DNA of 33,256 nt from contig NZ_BDGJ01000197.1 in NCBI RefSeq assembly GCF_002207765.1, forward strand, positions 28,364 through 61,619, read 5' to 3'. The position numbers were made by a program, and so were the translations under genes. The number at the start of each line of letters is the position of its first letter. Position 1 is the first letter of the stretch. Shown piece after piece: positions 8,800-16,812 of the stretch. The DNA comes from Calderihabitans maritimus (GTDB taxonomy: Bacteria; Bacillota; KKC1; Calderihabitantales; Calderihabitantaceae). Under the pieces are notes generated by a model, which worked only from the letters and a program-made list of their open reading frames with translations, did not search any database and was not told the DNA's origin.

Positions 8800-10338
8800 C
8801 TAACTCCCCGGCAGTGCTTTTCCCGCACGCCCGTAATGATCTTCCAACCGGACCACATCGTCAGTTTGCGGTGTGGAAACTTCCAGAAAAGCAACATCAG
8901 TATCAGCATTGACCCTATGAACCATTCCAGGTAGCACATCAACAATTAGCCCACTTTTTATAGCAAACTTCTTTCCGTCCAATTCCAAGACACCAGATCC
9001 CTTAATAAACAGCATACTCTCCCTTTTTTCCTCGTGGTATTGGAGGCTAAGAGAATGCCCCGCCTTTACTTCGATCAGCTTTCCTACATAGTCCTCGGTA
9101 ACGGCCCACCATATTTCTCTACCCCAAGGCTTGTCCAATTGCTTTATTTTTTCTGCGTTTTCCTCTATAGCCTTCGTCACCAGTTGAGCCAACACACTTT
9201 CTTTTAAATCTAAAACATCGCTCTCCAAACTGACAGCCTCTTCCCTCGATTGCCTCTTCGCCAAATAGCGGTGTAACCCGTGCTCTTTGAGTTCAGTAAT
9301 AAGCTTTTTCAAATCGGCAGTACGGCTTTTGTCAGCCACCAAAAGTACATCTTCGGTGTCTACCACGACCACGCCTTCCAAACCCAGGGTAGCAAGTAAC
9401 TTGTCCTTGTTGCTGCTGCGTATAATACAGTGGCTGGTATCGACCAAAAGCGCGTTACCATATACTATATTGCCGTTTTCATCAGGATCTTCCACTCTTT
9501 CCAAGGCAGTCCAACTCCCAAGGTCATCCCAGCCAAAATCGCCCGGCACCACTAATACATCCTCTGATTTTTCCATAATTCCGTAATCCACGGATATTCT
9601 GGGTAAGGTAGGAAAAACCCTTTCCAATACCTCTTTTTCCTTGCGTGTACCTATAGCTTCAGCTATCTTCTTCAACCCTGTATAGATCTCCGGCAAAAAC
9701 CTTCTGTAAGCCTCATTTATCACGTCCAGCCGCCAGGCGAACATACCGCTATTCCATAAATACTCCCCGCTCTGTAAAAACTTAATGGCAGTTTCTACAT
9801 CGGGTTTCTCAGTAAACTGTAAAACTTCATGTACCCCGTCTAATTCGGCAATCGGTGCTCCACATCGAATGTACCCATATCCTGTCTCGGGCCTTGTAGG
9901 CTGCAGACCGATAGTGACCAACTTTCTTTCTCGATACGCAGCTTCTGCGGCCCTTTCCATCACTGCGCAAAAACGCTCCTCATTAATCACCAGATGATCT
10001 GCCGGTAGCACTAACATAACTGTACTTCCTGGTTCATCCCTTAAATATGTGTAACCTAAACCGATACAAGGAGCGGTATCCCTGCCGACAGGTTCTACAA
10101 TCACATTTTGGACCGGCAACTGTGAAATCTGCTCCTTAACTATATGCACATATTCTTCACCGGTAATTATATAAATATCTTCTAAAGTTACTAATTTCTC
10201 AGCTCGGGCAACAGTTTGTTGTAGCAAGCTTTTGCCACCAACAACCGATAAGAACTGCTTAGGCCTATCCACCCTACTATAGGGCCAGAATCTTTCGCCT
10301 TTGCCCCCAGCCATGATGATTACTTTTACCAGCACCAT
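8800..10338 (-). CDS. manC: Mannose-1-phosphate guanylyltransferase with C-terminal cupin domain (ManC/AlgA type)
   Basis: 512 residues from the ATG at 10338, which follows AAAGGAGAGTGTCA; a GTG two codons upstream lies too close to that site. The nucleotidyltransferase domain starts with IIMAGGKGERFWPYSR at residues 7-22 and continues with PADHL and FTEKPDVETA. It forms GDP-mannose from mannose-1-P and GTP. From about residue 390 a cupin domain follows (PWGREIWWAV, SLQYHEEKRESM, GMVHRVNAD). In AlgA/ManC this domain is a mannose-6-P isomerase, usually with a HxH-type metal motif; here the motif reads YHEEKRES, so isomerase activity is less certain. A linker of about 40 residues separates the domains, making the protein slightly longer than usual. 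It leads an operon with manB. Confidence 0.88.
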   Translation of the reverse strand: MVLVKVIIMAGGKGERFWPYSRVDRPKQFLSVVGGKSLLQQTVARAEKLVTLEDIYIITGEEYVHIVKEQISQLPVQNVIVEPVGRDTAPCIGLGYTYLRDEPGSTVMLVLPADHLVINEERFCAVMERAAEAAYRERKLVTIGLQPTRPETGYGYIRCGAPIAELDGVHEVLQFTEKPDVETAIKFLQSGEYLWNSGMFAWRLDVINEAYRRFLPEIYTGLKKIAEAIGTRKEKEVLERVFPTLPRISVDYGIMEKSEDVLVVPGDFGWDDLGSWTALERVEDPDENGNIVYGNALLVDTSHCIIRSSNKDKLLATLGLEGVVVVDTEDVLLVADKSRTADLKKLITELKEHGLHRYLAKRQSREEAVSLESDVLDLKESVLAQLVTKAIEENAEKIKQLDKPWGREIWWAVTEDYVGKLIEVKAGHSLSLQYHEEKRESMLFIKGSGVLELDGKKFAIKSGLIVDVLPGMVHRVNADTDVAFLEVSTPQTDDVVRLEDHYGRAGKALPGS

Positions 10339-10375
10339 TGACACTCTCCTTTAAAACACACTTTCACTACCGGCC

Positions 10376-10405
10376 ATTATACGTGTTCCCCAAAAATACA
10401 CTCAA
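10376..10405 (-). promoter_or_regulatory. Predicted sigma-A-type promoter for manC-manB
   Basis: On the minus strand TTGAGT (10405-10400), an 18-bp spacer and a perfect TATAAT (10381-10376) lie about 38 bp upstream of the manC start. This is in the 114-bp gap after the preceding glycosyltransferase. It would make manC-manB its own transcription unit. The -35 box matches consensus at four of six positions. Confidence 0.55.
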
Positions 10406-10452
10406 ACTCTTGCCCAAATCAGCTTTATAGATTATCATTACCATCTGGGCCC

Positions 10453-11673
10453 TTATCGTGTTACACCTTCTCGTGTGATCGCTTGATTAAAAATGTTTTC
10501 CAAAAAAACGGTGATTGTATCTAAATCAAAGTTTGACGCACAATATTCTCGGCAAGTCTGGCGGACTTCAGTCGATGCACGTCGGTCAAGCCACCAAATA
10601 ATCCGTTCAGCAAGAGAGTCAGCAGTAGTATCCTTACACAGAAACTCGCTACCAAGGGGTCCCACCACTTCAGGATTTGCGCCCACCGGTGTCGCAAGGA
10701 CCGGTGTCCCACAACTTAGAGATTCGATTGTGGAAAGCCCAAAGCCCTCTAGCATCGTAGTTGGTAACACAAATAAATCAGCAGCTTGATAATACTTTGG
10801 CAACTTTTCCTCTGAGATAAAGCCAAGAAACTGAACGTTGGACTCAAGATGGAACTGGCGTACTTGTGCTCGGAGAGAGGTTTCAAGATATCCCTTTCCA
10901 CCTATTAGTAGCAAAGCGTCAGGGATCTGTTTCACTACATATCTCATGGCAGTGATGAGGTTTTCCAACCCCATACGTGCCACCAAACGTCTCACGGAAA
11001 GTAAAATAGGACGATCTAGCGGAAGTGCCAGCTCTCGACGGACGGCTCGAGGGTCATCTACAAATGAAAAACGTCGAGTATCCACTCCTAGGGGAACCTG
11101 AAAGGTCTTGTCTTTCCCAACTTCACCATAAAACTGGTGCATTTCTTTTTTCATATATTCACTCCGTACAACTATCGCACGGGCCTGAGCCAGAGCCTGG
11201 CGTTCTTGCACCTTAATCCATTGGTTTACCGGTTTCAGTAAAGGTGTGCTCCAACCATATTTCCCCTTGGCAGCCTCGATTTCAATCTCGCGAGGAGTGG
11301 GCGCATGGAACACATATACATAAGGTACCTGCTCTCCGCATCGTGAAATACCAACTGCCTGAAATGCGTTATGGACGTAGGCTATATCAAAGAGAAATTT
11401 CTTATGTAGCCGCGCAACTAACTTAGGCGTTTGGACAAGACTGGCTAGAGGATATAGTCGGTAGAAGATTGTTCCTTTGGAAGGGCTTGCGTAACGGTAC
11501 AGTTTGTAACCATCTCTTTCCTCATAGGAAGCGGTATCTCGATTCAATCGTCTGGTAACAACAACGACTCGATGCCCTCGAGTCACAAGTCCTTCCACCT
11601 CAGATAACAGGCTTTTACTAATCCCACCTGTATGATCGGGCCAGAAAGCGTCTGAGAGTACAAGGATGTTCAT
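10453..11673 (-). CDS. Glycosyltransferase family 4
   Basis: 406 residues starting MNILVLSDAFWPDHTGGISK, with GGAGGAG seven bases upstream overlapping the end of the polymerase gene. The N-terminal glycine-rich acceptor motif (DHTGGISKSLLSEVEGL) and the C-terminal donor-site motifs (SVRRLVARMGLENLI, TTMLEGFGLSTIESLSCGTPVL) mark a GT-B fold family 4 enzyme. ARMGLENLI differs slightly from the common KGLDxLI form. It probably adds a hexose, possibly mannose given the manC-manB genes just downstream, to the lipid-linked repeat. It is the last gene of the 18.2-10.4 kb assembly module; no strong terminator follows it, but a promoter lies in the following gap. Specificity is unproven. Confidence 0.9.
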   Translation of the reverse strand: MNILVLSDAFWPDHTGGISKSLLSEVEGLVTRGHRVVVVTRRLNRDTASYEERDGYKLYRYASPSKGTIFYRLYPLASLVQTPKLVARLHKKFLFDIAYVHNAFQAVGISRCGEQVPYVYVFHAPTPREIEIEAAKGKYGWSTPLLKPVNQWIKVQERQALAQARAIVVRSEYMKKEMHQFYGEVGKDKTFQVPLGVDTRRFSFVDDPRAVRRELALPLDRPILLSVRRLVARMGLENLITAMRYVVKQIPDALLLIGGKGYLETSLRAQVRQFHLESNVQFLGFISEEKLPKYYQAADLFVLPTTMLEGFGLSTIESLSCGTPVLATPVGANPEVVGPLGSEFLCKDTTADSLAERIIWWLDRRASTEVRQTCREYCASNFDLDTITVFLENIFNQAITREGVTR

Positions 11674-11676
11674 GGG

Positions 11677-13146
11677 CTACTCCTCCATAACGACTCTTTT
11701 TGTTCGGGCAAGGATAAAAACGACGGGCAGGAGCATAAGAAACTTAAATAGGTGCGCAGTAAAAAAGCTTACAAGCGTCTGCTCTACGGGGGAAACAAAC
11801 GATGGAAATAGAACAGCGACAAACAGTGCGTTGGAAAGGTTTCCCCTTGGCTGAACCAGATATTCGTACAGAAACCGCCATAACACTCCCACAATCATCA
11901 TCCCAATAATAACACCTACAAGCCCCAAATCCCAGTAAAATTCCCCTGGCAGGGTGACACTGACGGATGTCCCTTCCCCGTAGAGTCCCGGTGGTACAAG
12001 TTTTTCTCTAAATATTTCCCCGATACTGATAACAGGCTTTTCAGGCCAAAGTTTTCTGGGAATCCAGGCAACTGCGAGGAGCCCCAGTTCAGAGCCAAGG
12101 GTATGTGGAACCTGGTCCGGCACGCGGTCTACAATCAAGGCGAGAGAATCAAGGCCATGAAGCCTATGGCCCACAGCTCTTAATAGGGTGGTCGGGTTTC
12201 TTAAAGCAGGGGCAGAAAAAGCCCAACCAATGCCGTCGATTCCCTGAAACCGTATGGTAGAAAGGATCGGGAAAAGGACAATAAAGAACATGCCTAGTAG
12301 AATCCCTGGAAGCATTAATCGAACGCTGACTTTATGAGTGCGCTCGGAGGTCATATAGTAAGCAATCAAAAGACTGAGCAAAAGAAACACCAATTGGGAT
12401 CGAGAACCGCTGATAAACCGGAACGCCAGCTCCGGCATGAGAAGTAGGCTGAACAAAAGCCAATACCTTCGCTTATGGCTGTTCATGGCTCCAACAAAAA
12501 GCACAAACAAAGCAACCGTCGCTAGCCCAGAGAGAATGTTTAAGTAAGTGATTCCTGAAGCCTTTCGCATTAGCACATCCTTGTTAGCTACCAGCCATGC
12601 GCCTATATTTCCTGTTTGTTGAAAAATAAGAACTAGCCGAAGCCCCCAGCCAAAAATAGCGCAAGAAAGTGCAACCGGTAAAACGAGACGATTATTCCAT
12701 CTACGAGGTAACCCAGGAAGAGAGCGCGCAAGGGCACGGCCAACGCGATGGTGATAACCTGCCCAAAAGAATAGCAGACCCAGAATGCTCACAGCTAAGG
12801 CAGTGTTCACTGGACCAAGGTCTTTCGCCCCCGGGCCGAAGCCGAGGAAAGGGCTCCCAAACTTCACGTCATATACCGCCCGCATCCCAAAGTGGGCAAA
12901 ATAAAAGAGTGCAAACCATATACCCGGCTCGGCCAAATCCAAAGAATGCCGAGCAAGTCGTTGTGTTATTGGTATAAACACCAATAGACTCAAGAAAGTG
13001 ATGAGCAGATAAGTGACCCCCCGGGTCATGAAAGCCTCTACAAATTGTACAGATAAAAGGGCAACGCCTAACCCTAACACAACTGCCACAAGGAAAGCGA
13101 GAACATGAGCCATAGGAAGTTTTCTGGCTATTTCCTGTTCAATCAT
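11677..13146 (-). CDS. Wzy-like polysaccharide polymerase (O-antigen ligase/polymerase type membrane protein)
   Basis: About 489 residues from the ATG at 13146, preceded by GAGAGGGGTGAGGTC; the longer upstream frame would overlap the preceding glycosyltransferase by over 130 bp and is unlikely. Roughly ten to twelve hydrophobic segments span the protein (for example HVLAFLVAVVLGLGVAL near the start and FKFLMLLPVVFILA at the end). A large polar loop lies around residues 320-400, containing RLHGLDSLALIVDR and LPGEFYWDLG. Wzy proteins are poorly conserved in sequence, and topology plus position among glycosyltransferases and a flippase is the main evidence. It would polymerise undecaprenyl-linked repeats on the outer face. 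It is the only polymerase candidate seen in the window. Confidence 0.75.
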   Translation of the reverse strand: MIEQEIARKLPMAHVLAFLVAVVLGLGVALLSVQFVEAFMTRGVTYLLITFLSLLVFIPITQRLARHSLDLAEPGIWFALFYFAHFGMRAVYDVKFGSPFLGFGPGAKDLGPVNTALAVSILGLLFFWAGYHHRVGRALARSLPGLPRRWNNRLVLPVALSCAIFGWGLRLVLIFQQTGNIGAWLVANKDVLMRKASGITYLNILSGLATVALFVLFVGAMNSHKRRYWLLFSLLLMPELAFRFISGSRSQLVFLLLSLLIAYYMTSERTHKVSVRLMLPGILLGMFFIVLFPILSTIRFQGIDGIGWAFSAPALRNPTTLLRAVGHRLHGLDSLALIVDRVPDQVPHTLGSELGLLAVAWIPRKLWPEKPVISIGEIFREKLVPPGLYGEGTSVSVTLPGEFYWDLGLVGVIIGMMIVGVLWRFLYEYLVQPRGNLSNALFVAVLFPSFVSPVEQTLVSFFTAHLFKFLMLLPVVFILARTKRVVMEE

Positions 13147-13150
13147 GACC

Positions 13151-13999
13151 TCACCCCTCTCTTGCAATCCAACCAAGGAACTTCCCTTGCAAGGCTGCCC
13201 AATGGTGAATGGCTTTGTTGAAACGCCCTGCTGCCAGAGACAGAAAAATCCCCCCCGCTGATCGAAGCCACTGGTAAGCGACAAACCATATCGGATAACT
13301 ATGTTTCCGTAAGACTCTACCCATGCCAGCGCCGTAACTGCGCGCTCGAATAACAGCTCTCACATCGTACTGTTTGACAGGCTGTGGATGGTAAACAAAC
13401 AGCCCAGGCTCATAGTAGAGATGAAAGCCTGCTTCCAAAGCCCTCAGAAGGTAATCTATTTCCTCGCCCGATCCCCAAGGGGTACCTGCTCCAGCCCCAA
13501 GAGCCTCATCAAAAGCCCCAATCTGTCTGGCTACTTCCACCCTGACGAATAGCGAAGCTGACGTTCCCCTATTCCAGACGTTAAACCGATTGATCGACCC
13601 CGACTTTAAATCCCAGCGCCCAACTGAAGGCTCCCCGTTTTCATCTACACAACGACCCGTAACCCCATCTAAACCGGGATGGTTTTGACAGAAGTAAGCA
13701 GCCACGCGCTCCAACAAATTTGGTGGATACCAGCAGTCGTCATCGGGGAACCCAATGATATCACCACCGACACACTTCAAACCCACATTGCGGGCCCGGG
13801 ATAGTCCTTTAGCTGAGCGCAGATGAAGGATCCGAAACCGCTCGCGGTAGGGGTGTAAAAGGGCCTCCAAGCGGTCATCCGGATTTTGGTCCACCACAAT
13901 CAGCTCAAAATCGCGGTATGTTTGCCTATCCAGGTGTTCTAAGAACCGCTTGACTTCCTCTGTCCTGTCAACGGTCGCCAATACCAAAGAAAATCGCAT
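13151..13999 (-). CDS. Glycosyltransferase family 2
   Basis: About 282 residues from the ATG at 13999 (MRFSLVLATVDRTEEV), which follows GGAGGTAAGGAA; the ATG at 14032 lies inside the upstream sulfotransferase gene. The GT-A features are LVLATVDR at the start, ELIVVDQNPDD near residue 38, GLSRARNVGL near 75 and the metal-binding FPDDDCWYPP near 90. Family 2 enzymes are inverting and use a nucleotide sugar and a divalent metal. The C-terminal part (residues 215-280) contains hydrophobic patches that may contact the membrane. It sits 4 bp after the sulfotransferase and 4 bp before the polymerase, in a tightly packed operon. Donor sugar not predictable. Confidence 0.9.
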   Translation of the reverse strand: MRFSLVLATVDRTEEVKRFLEHLDRQTYRDFELIVVDQNPDDRLEALLHPYRERFRILHLRSAKGLSRARNVGLKCVGGDIIGFPDDDCWYPPNLLERVAAYFCQNHPGLDGVTGRCVDENGEPSVGRWDLKSGSINRFNVWNRGTSASLFVRVEVARQIGAFDEALGAGAGTPWGSGEEIDYLLRALEAGFHLYYEPGLFVYHPQPVKQYDVRAVIRARSYGAGMGRVLRKHSYPIWFVAYQWLRSAGGIFLSLAAGRFNKAIHHWAALQGKFLGWIAREG

Positions 14000-14003
14000 T
14001 TCC

Positions 14004-14954
14004 TTACCTCCGGGCTCCTTTAAGATAGCCATAGCGGATCAAAAGCGGCCAGGTAAGAGCGGTTACAGCAACGCGCTTGTGAGCCGGCATTTTCTGTTTC
14101 CACTCCATATCTGGGTGCACCTGGATCACACCGTGCTTAAAACGAATAGGGTTACCGGAAACTGTATGATCGACATCCAAGTTAATCGTTTGATCGTCAG
14201 TAAAAAAGCCAAGTTCCGGGGGTTCCATCCCCAAACGTGTGAAAAGCTCTCTTAACGTCCGCCGTGGCCAACCGGTCAGGTCCTCGTAGTGAACGACCGT
14301 GTAATGTGGCGCAGCAGCACCCAGAAGTTCAACAAGAGCGTTTGATAGATTCCATTCCCAAGCGCTCCTAAGGACGCCAAGTCTTGGCATGTAAGCTTCC
14401 GTCCAATGTACCTCAGGCCTGCGCTTCTTGCGCTGCCAAGAGAACGCCACAGCGTAACTATTGCGAACAAGTTGAACTACGTGCAGATCAATACCGGGTA
14501 TTGTGTTCAGGACAAAACCATGAGTCGGTGACTTGGAAGAGTCAATAAGAACTCTGGCTCCTGAAACTTTATGAATGGCATGGTAAAGGCGGCTCCAAAT
14601 CTCGACGTACTTGCTAAGTCTTGATTGATAGCTTGCGGGGCGCAACGCTGGGAAGGTTAAGTAGGGAATGTACTTGACGCGCTGCACGGTACCACGCAGC
14701 TTCAAAACACTTTCTGGAACTATCTTGCCAAATCCACCAAACGCTTCTTCAACCACTGAGCTCCAAAACTCACACGACCTGAAAGGTTTACCACATCCGC
14801 AAAGCTGATTTTCCGCAAAGCCTCTCTGCCAGATATGGTAAACTTCGCCCAATGAGAAGAAGCCGTCAACTTGCCCCAGCATGCGGTCAAGTAATGTGCT
14901 CCCGCTCCGACTAGAGCCCCCAAGAAAAATGACCTTTATACGATCAGCATCCAC
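14004..14954 (-). CDS. PAPS-dependent sulfotransferase
   Basis: 316 residues from a GTG at 14954, adjacent to the TGA of the upstream gene and preceded by GGAGGGGAAAATGA. The 5'-phosphosulfate-binding loop GGSSRSGSTLLDRMLG is at residues 12-27. A GE motif (SLGEVYHIWQRG) and a cysteine set CGCGKPFRSCEFW at 52-64 follow, and the 3'-phosphate-binding region is LIDSSKSPTH at 136-145 with LVRNSYAVAFSW at 162-173. This is the layout of the Sulfotransfer_3-like family, which moves sulfate from PAPS to a hydroxyl or amino group. It sits between two glycosyltransferases, so the acceptor is probably a sugar of the lipid-linked repeat or finished glycan. The PAPS-making and PAP-removing genes at 18.6-23.0 kb support this. 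Lipid or small-molecule acceptors cannot be excluded. Confidence 0.88.
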   Translation of the reverse strand: MDADRIKVIFLGGSSRSGSTLLDRMLGQVDGFFSLGEVYHIWQRGFAENQLCGCGKPFRSCEFWSSVVEEAFGGFGKIVPESVLKLRGTVQRVKYIPYLTFPALRPASYQSRLSKYVEIWSRLYHAIHKVSGARVLIDSSKSPTHGFVLNTIPGIDLHVVQLVRNSYAVAFSWQRKKRRPEVHWTEAYMPRLGVLRSAWEWNLSNALVELLGAAAPHYTVVHYEDLTGWPRRTLRELFTRLGMEPPELGFFTDDQTINLDVDHTVSGNPIRFKHGVIQVHPDMEWKQKMPAHKRVAVTALTWPLLIRYGYLKGARR

Positions 14955-15965
14955 TCATTTTCCCCTCCAGACTTGTCGGAAGACCTCCAAGTGTTTTTCT
15001 GCGCTTTTGCGCCACGTAAACTCTTTCGCTCTGGCCAAACCTTTTTGTCGCAACTCTTCTCGCAAGCTCTTGTCTTCTGCTAAACGTAGCATAGCTTGTG
15101 TGATTTCATCTACAGACCGAGGGTTAACCAGCAAGGCAGCGTCTCCTGCTACTTCGGGACATGCAGTAACATTTGAGGTAATGACCGGACATCCACAAGC
15201 CATTGCTTCCAGGATAGGCATCCCAAATGTTTCATGTAGAGAGGGGAAAATGAACCCGACTGCTCCTTGATACAGTGTTGCGAGTTCATCAGAAGTTTTT
15301 GACCTGCGTATCAATTCGACTCCCTTGACATTGATCTCTGTTGAAGGATACCCAGGTATTACCAGGACCAGGCGCGGTTTTCTTTCGTGTGAGAGACGAG
15401 CATAGGCCTCGATAATTCTATTTACATTCTTCATGTGATGAAACGGAGGGACGTACTGGGAGACGTGCAAGAAATACGCTGGACCCGAGGCAACTTTTCT
15501 TTTGCTCGGACTGAAAATATCTGAATTGACACCGTGATAAATCGGAAAAACTTTTTTGCCGTCTAGCCTTAAGTGTCTCTCTACCACCCCTTTAGAATAG
15601 TCCGATACGGTAATAATGGCAGAGCAACTCTTCCGAAAACTCCACCATCTGTACATGAGCCTTGTCTTCAATTTAAATCTGAGCAATGAACTAATCAGAG
15701 GGTGACTTCCGTAAAATTCCTCCGCCGGTATGCCTAAACCGTAGTCGCCAAGGAGCGAGACAACAAGTGGCTTCTTTACCTTCTTTAAGGAGTAGGATGG
15801 GCCAGAAAACGGGTCCCAATATAAATCGGCCTCTTGAGGCAAAGGATCACCTTCTTTGAAACGAGTAATATCCACACCCAGCTGTATCAGTTCTCGCGTG
15901 ACATTCTCTATGTAATTCCTGAAACTAAAAGGTATAGCCTCACGGTAACAAACTGCGATTTTCAT
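14955..15965 (-). CDS. Glycosyltransferase family 4
   Basis: About 336 residues from the ATG at 15965 (MKIAVCYREAIPFSFRNY), preceded by GGAGG ten bases upstream, placed directly after the methyltransferase stop; the longer frame to 16019 would overlap that gene. Donor-site motifs are HVSQYVPPFHHMKN and PSLHETFGMPILEAMACGCP, with the E-x7-E pair of family 4. The N-terminal acceptor domain is short and starts without the usual GG loop. It adds a sugar to the growing oligosaccharide in the cytoplasm. Its TGA abuts the sulfotransferase GTG (TGAGTG), implying coupled translation, which hints that the sugar it adds could be the one sulfated; that last point is speculation. Confidence 0.9.
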   Translation of the reverse strand: MKIAVCYREAIPFSFRNYIENVTRELIQLGVDITRFKEGDPLPQEADLYWDPFSGPSYSLKKVKKPLVVSLLGDYGLGIPAEEFYGSHPLISSLLRFKLKTRLMYRWWSFRKSCSAIITVSDYSKGVVERHLRLDGKKVFPIYHGVNSDIFSPSKRKVASGPAYFLHVSQYVPPFHHMKNVNRIIEAYARLSHERKPRLVLVIPGYPSTEINVKGVELIRRSKTSDELATLYQGAVGFIFPSLHETFGMPILEAMACGCPVITSNVTACPEVAGDAALLVNPRSVDEITQAMLRLAEDKSLREELRQKGLARAKEFTWRKSAEKHLEVFRQVWRGK

Positions 15966-15981
15966 AGAATATCGGCCTCCA

Positions 15982-16812
15982 TCAACGTTTTTTGAAAAGC
16001 ATAGCTGCATGCGTGGCAAATCGCTTTGGCAGCAGCCACATGAGGTAGATGTCTATAGCTGCATCAATACGCACTATCAAGTTGCGAACCATGCTTTTCA
16101 TCGGTTCGAGCCTAACATGTTGTGCCCCGGGTGTTTTATTAACCAGCTTCTTAGCTGGTTGGAACATTCTGGATAATACATCACGCAATAGCCACCAACG
16201 AGCTACTTTAACTTTGACGAGGTCTGCCCGCCCATCCCGTTCAACCTCCGAAACCCAGTTATGAATTGGCCTCGCAAAAGTGTTGAAGTAAACACGTCTC
16301 ATTTCTCTTGCTACGGCTTCCATGAGCAGCAGGTTTCCCCCCGGTCTGGTTACCCTCACCATTTCATCAATCATCCTTGACTGCTGCTCAAATGAATTAT
16401 GATGTAGCACGGTAATGGAGAACACCAAATCAAAATGCCCATCAGGAAATGGTAACTTATCTGAGTCAAGTTTGTAAAACAGGCCATTGGGTACTCTCTT
16501 CCTGGCTATTTCGATCATAGACCCTGATATGTCAACGCCCACATATGAAGCACCACTCTTCAAAATGAGAGGAGCCCAACGCCCCACCCCACAACCCAAT
16601 TCCATAACATTGGAATTCCTTAGATCAATAGATTTTAACACTGAAGTAAAAAGGGCAGCCTGAACTTTTTCCATAGCCGCATTTTCTACATCTGACCGTC
16701 CAAATGCACAAACGGCTTGGTAAACATTGCCCCGACTTGACTTGGCTCTCGCTTCCCAATATTTCTGCGGCTCGTATTCACCAGTGCCCAGATGTATATC
16801 TTCGCTCATCAT
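15982..16812 (-). CDS. Class I SAM-dependent methyltransferase
   Basis: 276 residues starting MMSEDIHLGTGEYEPQKYWE; either of two adjacent ATGs may be used, behind a G-rich site GGGGGG. Motif I (NVMELGCGVGRWAPL) is at 68-82, followed by YVGVDISGSMIEIARKR and the acidic motif FDLVFSITVLHH near 128, the Methyltransf_11/25 pattern. The C-terminal third is basic and contains WWLLRDVLSRMF and a hydrophobic patch, possibly for membrane contact. Its start overlaps the flippase TGA. In this setting it may methylate a sugar hydroxyl of the repeat unit or cap the chain, using S-adenosylmethionine. A role in a lipid or quinone pathway is less likely from context. Confidence 0.88.
   Translation of the reverse strand: MMSEDIHLGTGEYEPQKYWEARAKSSRGNVYQAVCAFGRSDVENAAMEKVQAALFTSVLKSIDLRNSNVMELGCGVGRWAPLILKSGASYVGVDISGSMIEIARKRVPNGLFYKLDSDKLPFPDGHFDLVFSITVLHHNSFEQQSRMIDEMVRVTRPGGNLLLMEAVAREMRRVYFNTFARPIHNWVSEVERDGRADLVKVKVARWWLLRDVLSRMFQPAKKLVNKTPGAQHVRLEPMKSMVRNLIVRIDAAIDIYLMWLLPKRFATHAAMLFKKR

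Noticed and set aside
13147-13284. Longer start for the Wzy-like gene at 13284
   Set aside because: It would overlap the glycosyltransferase by more than 130 bp; the ATG at 13146 has a good ribosome site and a hydrophobic protein start.
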